From DASTEQ01 sp040905185 (GTDB lineage: Bacteria; Chloroflexota; Limnocylindria; QHBO01): a DNA stretch of 64,000 nt. The first letter of the stretch is position 1; each line of letters starts with the position of its first letter. The stretch lies in NCBI GenBank assembly GCA_040905185.1, contig JBBDRZ010000007.1:372001-436000 (forward strand). Direction: 5' to 3'. The notes under the pieces were generated by a model. It searched no databases and was not told the origin of the DNA. It was given only the letters and a program-made list of their open reading frames with translations. Both the position numbers and the translations under genes were made by a program. Of this stretch, positions 37,201 through 44,922 are shown in pieces.

Positions 37201-38439
37201 TACCTGAAGATCGTCAACAACACGGTGCCTCACGCCCTGAAGCGGCTGGGCTACAGCGCCGCGCAGGCAGAGGAGATCGTCGCCTACATCGACGAGCAGG
37301 AGACCATCGAGGGCGCGCCGCACCTCCTCGACGAGCACCTGGCGGTGTTCGACTGCGCCTTCAAGCCCGCCAACGGGCATCGGTCCATTCACTACAACGG
37401 CCATCTCAAGATGATGGCCGCGGTCCAGCCGTTCATCAGCGGGGCCATCTCCAAGACGGTGAACATGCCGGAGGCCAGCACCCCGGAGGAGATCGCCCAG
37501 GTCTACATCGATGGCTGGAAGCTGGGCCTGAAGGCCATCGCCATTTACCGCGACAACTCGAAGCGTTCGCAGCCGCTGAACGTGAAGAAAGAAGGCTCCC
37601 AGGGAGCGGCGGGCACCACGGCCGTTGCGGGCACAACGGTCGCCGCCGCTCCCCCCCAACCCTACCGACGCCGCCTGCCGGATGAGCGGGCCTCCATCAC
37701 CCACAAGTTCAACGTGGCGGGGCACGAGGGGTACCTGACCGTCGGCCTGTACGAGGACGGGCAGCCGGGCGAGATCTTCCTGCGCATGGCCAAGGAGGGG
37801 TCGACCATCAGCGGGCTCATGGACGCGTTCGCCACCGCGGTCAGCATCGCGCTCCAGTACGGGGTGCCGCTGCCGGACCTCATCAACAAGTTCAGCCACC
37901 TGCGCTTCGAGCCGGCGGGATTCACGACCAACCCGGACGTGCCCATGGCCAAGAGCCTGGTGGACTACATCTTCCGGTACCTGGCGACCAAGTTCCTGAG
38001 CAGGGCGGAGCAGGACCAGGTGGGAGTGGTGAATCGGCAGATGACCCTTGCCGAAGCGGATGCTGTCCGTGGGGAGGCTGCCGATGGGGACGCAGCCTCG
38101 GCAAGCTCGGCAGCGCCGCCCCCGGCAGCCCAGACCTCGGTCGACTCGGCTAAGGCACAGGGCGCTGAGGAGTCCCCGCAGGACAGCGTGTCAGGGACCG
38201 ATGTTGACGGGGAGGAGGCAGTACCGGAGCCGTTGCCGGGGTTGATGGATGGGTTGAAGATCGTGGCCCAGCACAACGGCCACGGTTTCACACGGGAAGA
38301 GCGCCTGTCAGCCGGTCAGCCGACCGTGATCTTCGATACGGCCGATTCGCCCGCATGTACCGATTGCGGCTCGATCATGGTCCGCAACGGCAGCTGCTAC
38401 AAGTGCCTGAATTGCGGTTCAACTTCAGGTTGTAGTTGA
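34270..38439 (+). CDS. nrdJ: Adenosylcobalamin-dependent (class II) ribonucleotide reductase with intein
   Basis: A 1389-residue precursor; removing the 366-residue intein leaves about 1023 residues. It reduces ribonucleotides using a thiyl radical generated with vitamin B12. ATG 34270 follows AGGAGG by 10 bases and lies downstream of the promoter. Conserved features are SACFINSVDD, GTGSNLS, SGGKTRRAAKM, the active-site NP-CSE motif (interrupted by the intein), DDTSCNLASLNL, TAPTGTISF, and a C-terminal zinc-ribbon-like tail (ACTDCGS..CYKCLNCG) that carries the reducing cysteines of B12-type enzymes. A low-complexity Ala/Pro/Glu linker precedes that tail. Putative NrdR control is described at the upstream sites. 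Confidence 0.93.
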   Translation: MARSAAPVPSRTNGNGNGHKGAAKATGPGKAETGKASGYHQLQPGEAPTWRGLSVERRFTRPGVDPYDTVEWESREAVISNEHGETVFEQKGLEFPKAWSQLATQVTASKYFRGTLGTPERETSVKQMIGRVADTITGWGRTDGYFATPEDADTFHAELTDILLKQKAAFNSPVWFNVGIDAHPQCSACFINSVDDTMDSILTLAHTEGMLFKFGSGTGSNLSTLRSKREGLRGGGSASGPVSFMKGFDAFAGVIKSGGKTRRAAKMVILNVDHPDVEEFIDCKMKEEKKAWALIDAGYDGNFNGGEAYDSVFFQNSNNSVRVTDAFMEAVEQDADWTTHAVVDGRAMDTVKARHLLNKMAQAAWICGDPGIQYHDNVNRWHTSANTAPINASNPCVTGDTLVATDQGWRRIDSLVGSKAMVIGADGWPHPVDTIFPTGTKPVYELKTRSGYRVNITDDHLVATERGDVAVKDLRDGDRIFLNAPDFGQQKLSSQLAEAIGLAVGDGCMVYADGRPQVIITMADEEFGVLEMVAKEVNQQKAMLRAVGMQGQPGPVHVTRSATGTRVSFGSRVVVDQFTKHAVLDQGSSGKRFSDEVHALDRSSQAAMLRGLFTADGTVENSGAKSQHVALDSNSLELLLQAQRMLLAFGIKSHIYENRMRGKLTKILPDGKGGMREYPVKQMHTLRVTRESRLRFEKEIGFAPESPKAEKLRQVNSSVGTYSDELIDEFRSITPLGREPVFDLTERATQHFVANGFVIHNCSEFMYMDDTSCNLASLNLMKFVDERGEFAIEDFRHAVRVVFTAQEIIVDNASYPTEKITANSRAYRPIGIGFANLGAVLMNRGLAYDSDEGRAYAAVIAALEQAESGLQSARMARDQGGPFAGYGINREPYLKVMGMHRDAAYRLDRQVIPTDLLDATLTAWDDVLALGEEHGFRNGQFSVTAPTGTISFLLDCDTTGIEPDIALIKYKRLVGGGYLKIVNNTVPHALKRLGYSAAQAEEIVAYIDEQETIEGAPHLLDEHLAVFDCAFKPANGHRSIHYNGHLKMMAAVQPFISGAISKTVNMPEASTPEEIAQVYIDGWKLGLKAIAIYRDNSKRSQPLNVKKEGSQGAAGTTAVAGTTVAAAPPQPYRRRLPDERASITHKFNVAGHEGYLTVGLYEDGQPGEIFLRMAKEGSTISGLMDAFATAVSIALQYGVPLPDLINKFSHLRFEPAGFTTNPDVPMAKSLVDYIFRYLATKFLSRAEQDQVGVVNRQMTLAEADAVRGEAADGDAASASSAAPPPAAQTSVDSAKAQGAEESPQDSVSGTDVDGEEAVPEPLPGLMDGLKIVAQHNGHGFTREERLSAGQPTVIFDTADSPACTDCGSIMVRNGSCYKCLNCGSTSGCS
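35455..36552 (+). other. Intein with LAGLIDADG homing-endonuclease domain inside nrdJ
   Basis: The 366-residue intein (residues 396-761 of the precursor) begins at Cys in CVTGDTLVATDQG and ends in VIHN before Cys762. Block B has the TxxH motif (TDDHLVAT), block F is FVANGF, and the terminal His-Asn plus Cys+1 are intact, so splicing should work. Two LAGLIDADG-type helices, AIGLAVGDG and LRGLFTADG, retain their acidic residues, so the endonuclease may be active. The insertion point is NP|CSE, directly before the predicted thiyl-radical cysteine. Confidence 0.9.
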
Positions 38440-38472
38440 CTCGATAGTCCACGTCCGTACAGCACCTCAGCC

Positions 38473-39147
38473 ATGGCACGCAGAACGCTAAGAGTCACAA
38501 CTCGAGTCAACCTTCGCTACAGAGTTGAGGTACGACGGCGGCTCACATATCGACTCGAGCCCCAGAGGATCTCAACGGGCTCGGTTCCGGTTAGAGTCCC
38601 TCGGTTAGTGACGACGTCTGTCGCCCCAGTAGCAAGTCATCGGGAGGCGATCTACTCCGCACCTCTCGGCCCGATCCGCCGCGCGGCGGATGAGTACACC
38701 GAAGCTTTGCCGGATCCGCTGTCTCCAGAGGACAAGCCCTTTGATTGCTTCATCTGCTACGCGATCCCAGACGAGGAGGACGTGGTGGCGCCGTTGGTGG
38801 AACTGCTCCGCGATCGGAATCTGACCGTGTGGGCGGGATTGGATCTAACGATCGGCTCGCCCCTCGGACGGAAGATCGATCAGGGGCTGCGTGCCAGCCG
38901 GTTCGGCGTCGTAGTTCTGTCGCCAGCGTTCTTTGATGGCGGTGGGTGGCGGAAGCTCGAACTGGACGCTCTCATGGGTATTGAGGCTCGCGGTTCTGAC
39001 CCGGTCATCCTGCCTATCTGGCACAACGTCACCGCAGCGGAGGTAGCCGCGCATAGCCCAATCCTCGCTGGAAAGCTCGGACGCAGCACTGCTACCCAAA
39101 CGCTGGAACAGATCTCAGAGGAGATTGCCGAGGTCGCTCGAATTTAG
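38473..39147 (+). CDS. TIR-domain protein
   Basis: A 224-residue protein. Residues 1-85 are basic and Arg/Val-rich with no recognisable domain. Residues about 89-224 form a TIR domain: FDCFICYAIPDEEDVV (strand A and box 1), a VWAGLDLTIGSPLGR loop, VVVLSPAFF, and WRKLELDALM containing the Glu expected for NAD+ hydrolysis. Bacterial TIR proteins commonly act in anti-phage defence as NADases. DNA here is visibly more AT-rich than the upstream chromosome, suggesting transfer. It lies between nrdJ and a minus-strand defence-like operon; no partner sensor gene adjoins it. Start ATG 38473 lacks a good Shine-Dalgarno sequence. Confidence 0.8.
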   Translation: MARRTLRVTTRVNLRYRVEVRRRLTYRLEPQRISTGSVPVRVPRLVTTSVAPVASHREAIYSAPLGPIRRAADEYTEALPDPLSPEDKPFDCFICYAIPDEEDVVAPLVELLRDRNLTVWAGLDLTIGSPLGRKIDQGLRASRFGVVVLSPAFFDGGGWRKLELDALMGIEARGSDPVILPIWHNVTAAEVAAHSPILAGKLGRSTATQTLEQISEEIAEVARI

Positions 39148-39398
39148 TTCTGGTCATGTGGCCGATTCGGCCCATGCACAAGACTGGAACTTCTCCTAAT
39201 TCTGGGCGTGGGCGGTCTCGCGTCACGAGCGACTCCTGCGCCTGTACGGACGGTGATCTCGGCCACAGCCTCAAGGACGGACCCCGATCACGGTGGGCAA
39301 GGGCGCTGCCCGAGGGCCTAGCAGCAGCGGCTGCAGTTGAACTCCCTGAGGGCTCGAGTTCAGCTTCCGGGATCTTCACGAACGAACAGGGATCGACC

Positions 39399-40346
39399 TC
39401 AGTCGCTAGTGACTGCGTCGCCGCTGGACGGGAGAAGAACGGAACTTTCGGGATACAGCTCGCAGATCCGACCTGACTGCCAATCATGCGCGCGGACGAG
39501 ACTTAGGTTCCTTGGCCGCGGACCATCTGGAACACCCCTCTCAAATATCAGATCGAAAATGAGCCCTTCAGACCGATGGATCGTCCCCGAGATTTCCGGT
39601 CCACCTATTGCGATGATGAGGTGGTCATTCTCAGGGATGTCCTTGGTAGCGACTCGCGACAGCAGGTCCGCCCGAAGTTCGGATTCGTAGAGTGTTTCCG
39701 AGTAGAACAGGACCAGATCGAAGCGGCTGCCGGCGTCAGTACGTGGTATCCCCAGCGAGCCTCCCGACGTGTAGAAGGCGAAACCCTTCGGCAAGCGCAA
39801 ACCTGGAAGCTCGATCTGGGTAGGCAGTGGGCCATCGGGTAGAGAGAAGACCATCTCCCGGGGATCGCAGGCGGCAAGATAATCGATTAGTTCTCTTTCG
39901 GCGACGGGGTCCGCCAGCGGCAGTCCTTGCGTTGCCTCGCCGTCATACCGCCACATGAAAACCGTCCACCCGTCGAGATTCCGAAACGGCTGACCAGACT
40001 CGACTATCCGGCGCAGAAGCCGCATCGTGAGTGCATTTGAAAATCGTCGCGTCCGCGTCATCAGTTGAGTGAGTTCAATCCCCACCGAAGTCCCGTCCAC
40101 CGACGTTGCCTCAAGATCTGGCGGATTGCTTCCTTTGGACGCGGGGCCCGTGTATTCGTCACGTCCCAACGTCGCGGCAAGGTCGACTCGGTACTTAGAG
40201 AAGTGCGAAATCTCGAGCTGAGCCTTCGATTCGAACGGCGCCGATGCCTGCAGTGCCTGATCCAGCCCCACGACAATGATCCGTTCCCCGGAGGGCCCTT
40301 CAGCGCTTAGGAACACTGGGGAGACTTCTCGAGCGGCTCCTGACAT
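39399..40346 (-). CDS. Uncharacterised protein, possible nuclease; last gene of the defence-like operon
   Basis: A 315-residue protein overlapping the end of the DUF2075 gene by 47 bases. Around residues 75-95 the pattern PDLEATSVDGTSVGIELTQL resembles the Asp...(Glu-x-Thr) core of PD-(D/E)xK-like nucleases, with strands before and after, but I cannot place it in a named family. Base composition is AT-richer than the chromosome. The nuclease idea is inference. The 251 bases to its right end (39148-39398), before the TIR gene, hold nothing convincing. Confidence 0.6.
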   Translation of the reverse strand: MSGAAREVSPVFLSAEGPSGERIIVVGLDQALQASAPFESKAQLEISHFSKYRVDLAATLGRDEYTGPASKGSNPPDLEATSVDGTSVGIELTQLMTRTRRFSNALTMRLLRRIVESGQPFRNLDGWTVFMWRYDGEATQGLPLADPVAERELIDYLAACDPREMVFSLPDGPLPTQIELPGLRLPKGFAFYTSGGSLGIPRTDAGSRFDLVLFYSETLYESELRADLLSRVATKDIPENDHLIIAIGGPEISGTIHRSEGLIFDLIFERGVPDGPRPRNLSLVRAHDWQSGRICELYPESSVLLPSSGDAVTSD

Positions 40347-42189
40347 GTGCGCTCGTGGTTGGATTCATGAATTGCACATACGCACCTTTCATGCCGCGGG
40401 TGAGGAGGACGCGGTAGGTGCGCTTGACGAGGTCGGTGAACTGGGCGCCGCTGCGCTTGACGATGGAGTCATGAGACTCAGAGGGGTCGCCGATCCAGGA
40501 TTCTGAGGCGGGGTCCCAGCGGAGGTCGCGGCCGAAGATCACGCCGACGTAGTCGAACTCGAAGCCCTGGGCGGTGTAAATGCAGCCGACCTGATCGATG
40601 CCGCGGGGATCGGACGCCCAGTAGCGCTCCTGGGGGATGCCATCGGCGAGGCGGCCGGCATCGGACCTGGCGTTCCAGGGCATCTGCCAGGTGCCTACCT
40701 TTACATCGGGGACGAGGGTGCCGTCATCGAGCGGATCGGACCAGGGCCAGCAGAAGCCGGCGACCAGGCGGGCTGTGGTGTTCGGCTCTGCGGCCTTTGA
40801 TCGGATCAGGGCGTCGAGCTGCTCGACCGAGTCGACGATGCGGAAGTCGAACGCGTCGTCGCCCTCCCAGATCGGGTGGGCCGTCTCGGCCAGGCCAAGG
40901 GTGTGGTCGACCCAGCTGACGAAGGCCTCGGAGCCGGCGCAGCGGAACTGGGTCTCGAGCTCGAACTCCTGGATCTCGGCGCTGGCCCGGGCGGCGGCCT
41001 CCTTGATCAGGTTGACGCTGCCAACCTCGTTGGGGCGGACGACCTGGAGGTCGTCGATGAAGAACACCGTGGTCTTGGCGGCATTCACGAGCTCGTCGAT
41101 CTGGGGCAGATCGGTCTTGGCGGCTTTGGGTGTGAATCGACTGGCGGAGGTCTCGCGGATGCGGTGCGCTTCGTCCAGGATCAGGACGTCGACGTCGTTG
41201 GGATCGGCGGCGCCGAACTGATTGAAGTAGGCGAACTGGGCGCGGGCGCGCCTTCCGACGATGCGGCGGATGTTCTCGGTGAACGCCTTGCTGCCGGTGG
41301 CGTGCTGGGCGTTGTAGCCGTCGCGGGCGAGGCGGCCGACGAGGTGGAGGGCGATGACCGACTTGCCGGTGCCGGGACCGCCCTTGACGAGCATCACGGC
41401 CTTCGTCGTGCGGTGGAAGCCCTCGCGGGCGGCGGCGAGGACGGACTCGAAGACGACGAATTGCTCGTCGAGGAGGATGAACTCCTGCTGGCCGGCAACC
41501 ATCTCGGCTGTGTGGTCGAGCAGCTTCTTCGAGGGCTTGTACTTCGAGTCGAGGACCTTGGCCATGACAGGGACACCATCGCCTTCTGAGAGGCGCTCAT
41601 TCAGGAACTCGGCAAGCTCGGTTGACTGATCGCCGGTGAAGAGCGGATTGGTCTTCAGGTACTCGGCGTGGCGGTCGGCAAATAGCTCCTCGGTCGGGTC
41701 GTACTGCATGTTGTGGAGCCAGCTCACACCCGCGAGACCGATTCCGTCGTCGTAGAAGGCGGTGTGGTTGTCAAGCAACCATTGCTCGTAGAGGCCGACC
41801 TGGACCGACGGGTGGGGGACGGGGCGGAGCCGTTGCCCCACGAACGTTTCTACACAGCCCTCCGCGTTTGAGCGTGCCGTCGCGCCCCACTGCTTCAGTT
41901 CGACGATGACCGCGTTTTCGGAGTCGTTCTGGGCGTGGCCTGTCAGCAGGGCGTCGAGTCGCCGACTGGTGTTGCCCAGCTGGTACTCGAGGATCACGCC
42001 GTGGTCGTCGAGATCGGCCTGGCTGATCAACAAGGCCAGCGACGTCAGGCTGTTCTGCCAGCTCTCGTATTCCGCCGCGCCCGGCCTGTGACCGATCTGC
42101 GCGATGTACTCCCCGCGCACTTTCTCGGCGATCCGATGCATCCGGGCATCGGTCAGGAACAGATCGGTCGACTCTGCGTAGAGCCTCAT
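40300..42189 (-). CDS. DUF2075-type nuclease/helicase-like P-loop ATPase
   Basis: A 629-residue protein. The N-terminal third is a nuclease-like region (AVIVELKQWG recalls the ExK of restriction folds). A P-loop, VKGGPGTGKSVIALHL, begins near residue 270, a Walker B DVLILDEAHRIRE follows, and the C-terminal YTAQGFEFDYVGV motif is diagnostic of DUF2075 / Schlafen-group-3-like helicases. Such proteins occur in phage-defence islands. Its start overlaps the stop of the AlbA_2 gene (ATGA), and its 3' end overlaps the next gene, so the operon is tightly coupled. Confidence 0.85.
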   Translation of the reverse strand: MRLYAESTDLFLTDARMHRIAEKVRGEYIAQIGHRPGAAEYESWQNSLTSLALLISQADLDDHGVILEYQLGNTSRRLDALLTGHAQNDSENAVIVELKQWGATARSNAEGCVETFVGQRLRPVPHPSVQVGLYEQWLLDNHTAFYDDGIGLAGVSWLHNMQYDPTEELFADRHAEYLKTNPLFTGDQSTELAEFLNERLSEGDGVPVMAKVLDSKYKPSKKLLDHTAEMVAGQQEFILLDEQFVVFESVLAAAREGFHRTTKAVMLVKGGPGTGKSVIALHLVGRLARDGYNAQHATGSKAFTENIRRIVGRRARAQFAYFNQFGAADPNDVDVLILDEAHRIRETSASRFTPKAAKTDLPQIDELVNAAKTTVFFIDDLQVVRPNEVGSVNLIKEAAARASAEIQEFELETQFRCAGSEAFVSWVDHTLGLAETAHPIWEGDDAFDFRIVDSVEQLDALIRSKAAEPNTTARLVAGFCWPWSDPLDDGTLVPDVKVGTWQMPWNARSDAGRLADGIPQERYWASDPRGIDQVGCIYTAQGFEFDYVGVIFGRDLRWDPASESWIGDPSESHDSIVKRSGAQFTDLVKRTYRVLLTRGMKGAYVQFMNPTTSAHVRSRSRSLPSVPKR

Positions 42190-43358
42190 CCGCCGGCTCT
42201 CGCATATAGCTGCTTCACGGCATCGTCGAGGTGGGCAGTCAGATAATTTACAAGCGAGTCGAAGTTGCGCCAGCCTAGCCGCCGAAGCACGCCTACCAAG
42301 AGCTGGGTGCCAGTCACCGAAGCGCCGCGCGGGGAGAGGGTGGTTTCTATGCTCGCCGTCGCCTCAACTTCGCTCCGGTCTGGGAGCAACGGGTCCGTGA
42401 AGCCTAGTGCGGACGCCGGCGGACTAACTCGCCACCTCGATCCATATTGCATTTGGAGTTCTACGCGCAGAGGCGGGGCGGCCGCACAGACCCTTTCGAG
42501 TGCGATCTCGCCAAACACAAGCCTTCGCGAGATCTCCCGAAGCAGCGACTCCGTTGTTTCGACCAGGTCCACCTGGGCTTCCAGCGGCTGAGGGCGTGCG
42601 ACGTATTGATGCCTCACGAAGGCCTCGTCCCCAACCGCTGAGGTAAGCGTGCGATCAGGGCGTTCGGCTTCAAGGACGTACTCGCTTCCTCGTGGCTTGC
42701 CCTCCCACTGATCGTGTTCGAGCGCCGTCGCCGCAATTATGTCGAGAGATCGATCTGTCTCCGGATCGAAGCGGCTTCGCGGGACTGCTGCAATGGGCCA
42801 CATGTGAAGGAAGAAGCCCGGTGAGCCGTACATGGTGGCGCTCGTGACACGACGATGCAGCGCGAGCACGCTTGGGTTGCCCATTGCCCGCTCTTTGAAC
42901 CAAACCTCCAGCAGTTCCGGGGGCGCCGGGCGGTTCTGGTCCCCAACTCGGACCAGCACTCCGTGATCGCGATGCCAAATCGGGGGTTGAACGGATGGGC
43001 CAATGGCGACAACAAGCAAGGCTTGCCCGGTCGCGGGGTTGGTGACCTGGGCAATCGACATAGCGAACCCCGGCGTGCAATAGGCCCAAATCGTGCTCTG
43101 AGCGGCCGCACGCGGGTCGCCTGACAGTCCATCCCAAGTGCCAGGGACTGCTGGATTATCGGCCTCGCGGACTCCGAGGACGATGGTGCCACCAAGTCCG
43201 TTGGCCATGGCAGCGGCTGTTGCGGCGAATGTTGGCGAGACCCGGTCCTTGTAGTCGAGCCGTGCGTCCTCTGTGAGGCCGTGCTCAAGGAACGCGAGGA
43301 GCCGCGCCCAGTCGAGTGTTTCTAATGGTTCGAGCGCTGGGTGGAGCCCTGGAGTCAT
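42186..43358 (-). CDS. AlbA_2 / Schlafen-like ATP-binding domain protein
   Basis: A 390-residue protein. Residues about 20-165 are an AlbA_2 (Schlafen) domain: RLDYKDRVS, then ANGLGGTIVLGVREAD, then LLVVAIGPSVQPP and VLVRVGDQN. The remainder is uncharacterised. ATG at 43358 overlaps the TGA of the upstream winged-helix gene; a start at 43406 would overlap it more deeply and is less likely. Schlafen-like domains bind nucleic acid and ATP and are frequent in defence islands, here paired with a DUF2075 protein. Confidence 0.8.
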   Translation of the reverse strand: MTPGLHPALEPLETLDWARLLAFLEHGLTEDARLDYKDRVSPTFAATAAAMANGLGGTIVLGVREADNPAVPGTWDGLSGDPRAAAQSTIWAYCTPGFAMSIAQVTNPATGQALLVVAIGPSVQPPIWHRDHGVLVRVGDQNRPAPPELLEVWFKERAMGNPSVLALHRRVTSATMYGSPGFFLHMWPIAAVPRSRFDPETDRSLDIIAATALEHDQWEGKPRGSEYVLEAERPDRTLTSAVGDEAFVRHQYVARPQPLEAQVDLVETTESLLREISRRLVFGEIALERVCAAAPPLRVELQMQYGSRWRVSPPASALGFTDPLLPDRSEVEATASIETTLSPRGASVTGTQLLVGVLRRLGWRNFDSLVNYLTAHLDDAVKQLYARAGG

Positions 43359-43627
43359 CCAGTTAGCCGGCGCAATTCTTCCATCCCAGCCGCAGTGATC
43401 CGACAATGGCCGTCACTTGCGTGATCTGTCAATGTCTCGGCGAAACCCTCCGCGAAACCTTCGATCAGGAGGTCGATGAGGGAGGCCTTCACCGCCTCGC
43501 GGGAAACCCCTGCCCGTGCTGCGACATCCGCCATATCGAGGTGGAGGATCTCGGACGTTGTCTCTTGGCGGTGCGCCATTTGCCGGAGAGCCATCAGGAT
43601 TTCCCGTCGGATCGTGGTTTCGTCCAC
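43355..43627 (-). CDS. Small winged-helix protein, first intact gene of the defence-like operon
   Basis: A 90-residue protein with GTG start preceded by AAGGAGGT. The central part (MADVAARAGVSREAVKASLIDLLIEG) reads as a winged helix-turn-helix and the C-terminus (CRITAAGMEELRRL) as the wing of a MarR/PadR-like or DprA-type domain. It starts 3 bases after the stop of methyltransferase relic A and overlaps the AlbA_2 gene, so it is likely the regulator or sensor of the operon. Confidence 0.7.
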   Translation of the reverse strand: MDETTIRREILMALRQMAHRQETTSEILHLDMADVAARAGVSREAVKASLIDLLIEGFAEGFAETLTDHASDGHCRITAAGMEELRRLTG

Positions 43628-43629
43628 GC

Positions 43630-43968
43630 TTACCTCCTTGGTTCTTGCTGCTTCTCGCAGGTCCCTGAGCGGAGGGCGGCGATGATGGTGCTGACCGTGT
43701 CCGGGACGCGGCCCTCGTGGCGGGCGGTGTTGGTCAGGTAGGCGTAGGTCGCCTCAGCCGAGGGGCCCCAGTGCCAGGTGTCCTCGAAGGCCAGCAGCTG
43801 GGCATCGGAGCGGTTGCCCGACTCGTCGCGGAAGATGACGTTGTAGTCGCGGTTCGAGGTGAACGGCGGGTCGAGGTAGATGAGGTCGACGCTGGCGTCG
43901 GGCAGGTAGCGGCGCAGGATGTCGAGGTTGTCGCCGTAGTAGCGGACGTTGGTGGCGAGCTCGGTCAT
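43630..43968 (-). pseudogene. Methyltransferase 5' relic A (112 codons)
   Basis: This is the longest copy of the repeated methyltransferase start. It begins MTELATNVRYYGD, contains the motif IV tetrapeptide DPPF with SNRDYNVIF, continues through FEDTWHWGP and EATYAYLTNTARHEGRVP, then leaves the family consensus after IIAALR and stops. A complete beta-class adenine methyltransferase is several times longer and carries the SAM-binding FxGxG motif towards the C-terminus, absent here, so methylation activity is excluded. The relic is directly followed by the winged-helix gene and lies downstream of leader A, so it may survive as a translated leader ORF. Confidence 0.85.
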
Positions 43969-44040
43969 CGGTCCCCCCGCGTGGGCGCTAGCGGGTATGT
44001 GGGAGAGCCTAGCAGCGGGGGCAAGGGCTCGGCAGGTAGC
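43969..44040 (-). promoter_or_regulatory. Repeated leader A (promoter/5' UTR of the methyltransferase element)
   Basis: Read on the minus strand, the conserved order is a CTTGCCCCCGCTGC block, a -10-like TAGGCT (complement of 44006-44011), a CCCGC segment, and a GCGGGGGG Shine-Dalgarno sequence 5 bases before ATG. CCCGC and GCGGG can pair, which would hide the ribosome-binding site. The same order recurs at leaders C, D, E and F. Confidence 0.75.
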
Positions 44041-44064
44041 TTGCGCCTAGGCTAGGCTTGATCC

Positions 44065-44373
44065 ATGACGATCCGGATCGATCCTAAGGCCATCAGCACG
44101 GAGGCGCTGGCCGACTTCGCCAGCCGGCATGGCGTGCTGCGCGTTGCATTGTTTGGGTCGGCCGCGCGAAATGAGCTGCGACCCGCGAGCGACGTGGACG
44201 TGGTTGTCGACTTCGCTGCTCAATCGACGGCTGGCCTGTTCGAGCAGGTCCGGATGGCGGACGAATTGGAGAACCTATTCGGGCGGCCGGTCGACCTGGT
44301 CACCCGCGACGGCCTGCGTCCGCATGTGAGGGCGACGGTCGAACGCGAGGCGATCGTGTTGTATGAGGCGTGA
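44065..44373 (+). CDS. mntA: MntA-type nucleotidyltransferase antitoxin
   Basis: A 102-residue minimal nucleotidyltransferase. The motif FGSAARNELRPASDVDVVV is the GSx(10)DxD signature. In HepT-MntA systems MntA AMPylates the HepT toxin on a tyrosine to silence it. Two overlapping TAGGCT hexamers at 44048-44058 end 6 bases before ATG, suggesting a leaderless transcript divergent from leader A. The 3' end overlaps hepT. Confidence 0.9.
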   Translation: MTIRIDPKAISTEALADFASRHGVLRVALFGSAARNELRPASDVDVVVDFAAQSTAGLFEQVRMADELENLFGRPVDLVTRDGLRPHVRATVEREAIVLYEA

Positions 44374-44701
44374 CGACGAACGCCTGATTGACATCCGCGA
44401 TGCGGCTCGGGCCACGCGCCGCTTCGTCAAAGGCCGGACCGCGGAGGACGTCGCCACCGACGAACTGCTTGCCGCGGCCCTGATGCAGAAGATCATCGTC
44501 ATCGGTGAGGCCGCAGGCCGGGTCTCCGAGTCTCGTCAGGCAGAACTGCCACAGCTGCCATGGCGCGAGATGATCGGCATGCGCAACCTGGTCACCCACG
44601 ACTACTGGCGGGTCGATCCAGCCATCCTGTGGCGGACCGTCAAGGGCGATATCCCCAAGCTGCTGAAGCAGTTGGAGCAAATCGGTCTACCTGAGGCTTA
44701 G
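44363..44701 (+). CDS. hepT: HepT-type HEPN toxin (DUF86)
   Basis: A 112-residue HEPN ribonuclease. The catalytic Rx4HxY motif is RNLVTHDY, with the tyrosine that MntA modifies present. It overlaps mntA by 11 bases. Its TAG stop overlaps, tail to tail, the TAA of methyltransferase relic B on the other strand. The pair is therefore enclosed between leader A on the left and relic B on the right, both of the same repeat family. Confidence 0.9.
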   Translation: MRRDDERLIDIRDAARATRRFVKGRTAEDVATDELLAAALMQKIIVIGEAAGRVSESRQAELPQLPWREMIGMRNLVTHDYWRVDPAILWRTVKGDIPKLLKQLEQIGLPEA

Positions 44702-44922
44702 CCCTTCAAGCGACTCGGTCCCCAGTGCCAGGTGTCCTCGAAGGCCAGCAGCTGGGCATCGGAGCGGTTGCCCGACTCGCCGCGGAAGATGACGTTGTAG
44801 TCGCGGTTCGAGTTGAACGGCGGGTCGAGGTAGATCGGGTCGACGCTGGCGCCGGGCAGGTAGCGGCGCAGGACGTCGAGGTTGTCGCCGCAGTAGAGGA
44901 CGCTGGTGGCGAGCTCGGTCAT
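44698..44922 (-). pseudogene. Methyltransferase 5' relic B (74 codons)
   Basis: It begins MTELATSVLYCGD, keeps YLDPPFNSNRDYN and FEDTWHWGPS, then ends abruptly with four unrelated residues (RLKG) at the hepT stop codon. Relic I breaks off at the same WHWGPS position. Substitutions relative to relic A (Tyr to Cys, Asp to Gly, Leu to Pro) suggest relaxed selection. Confidence 0.85.

Noticed and set aside
39156..39476. Plus-strand 106-codon open frame after the TIR gene
   Set aside because: Composition is unlike a real protein, there is no ribosome-binding site, and it overlaps the end of the minus-strand operon.
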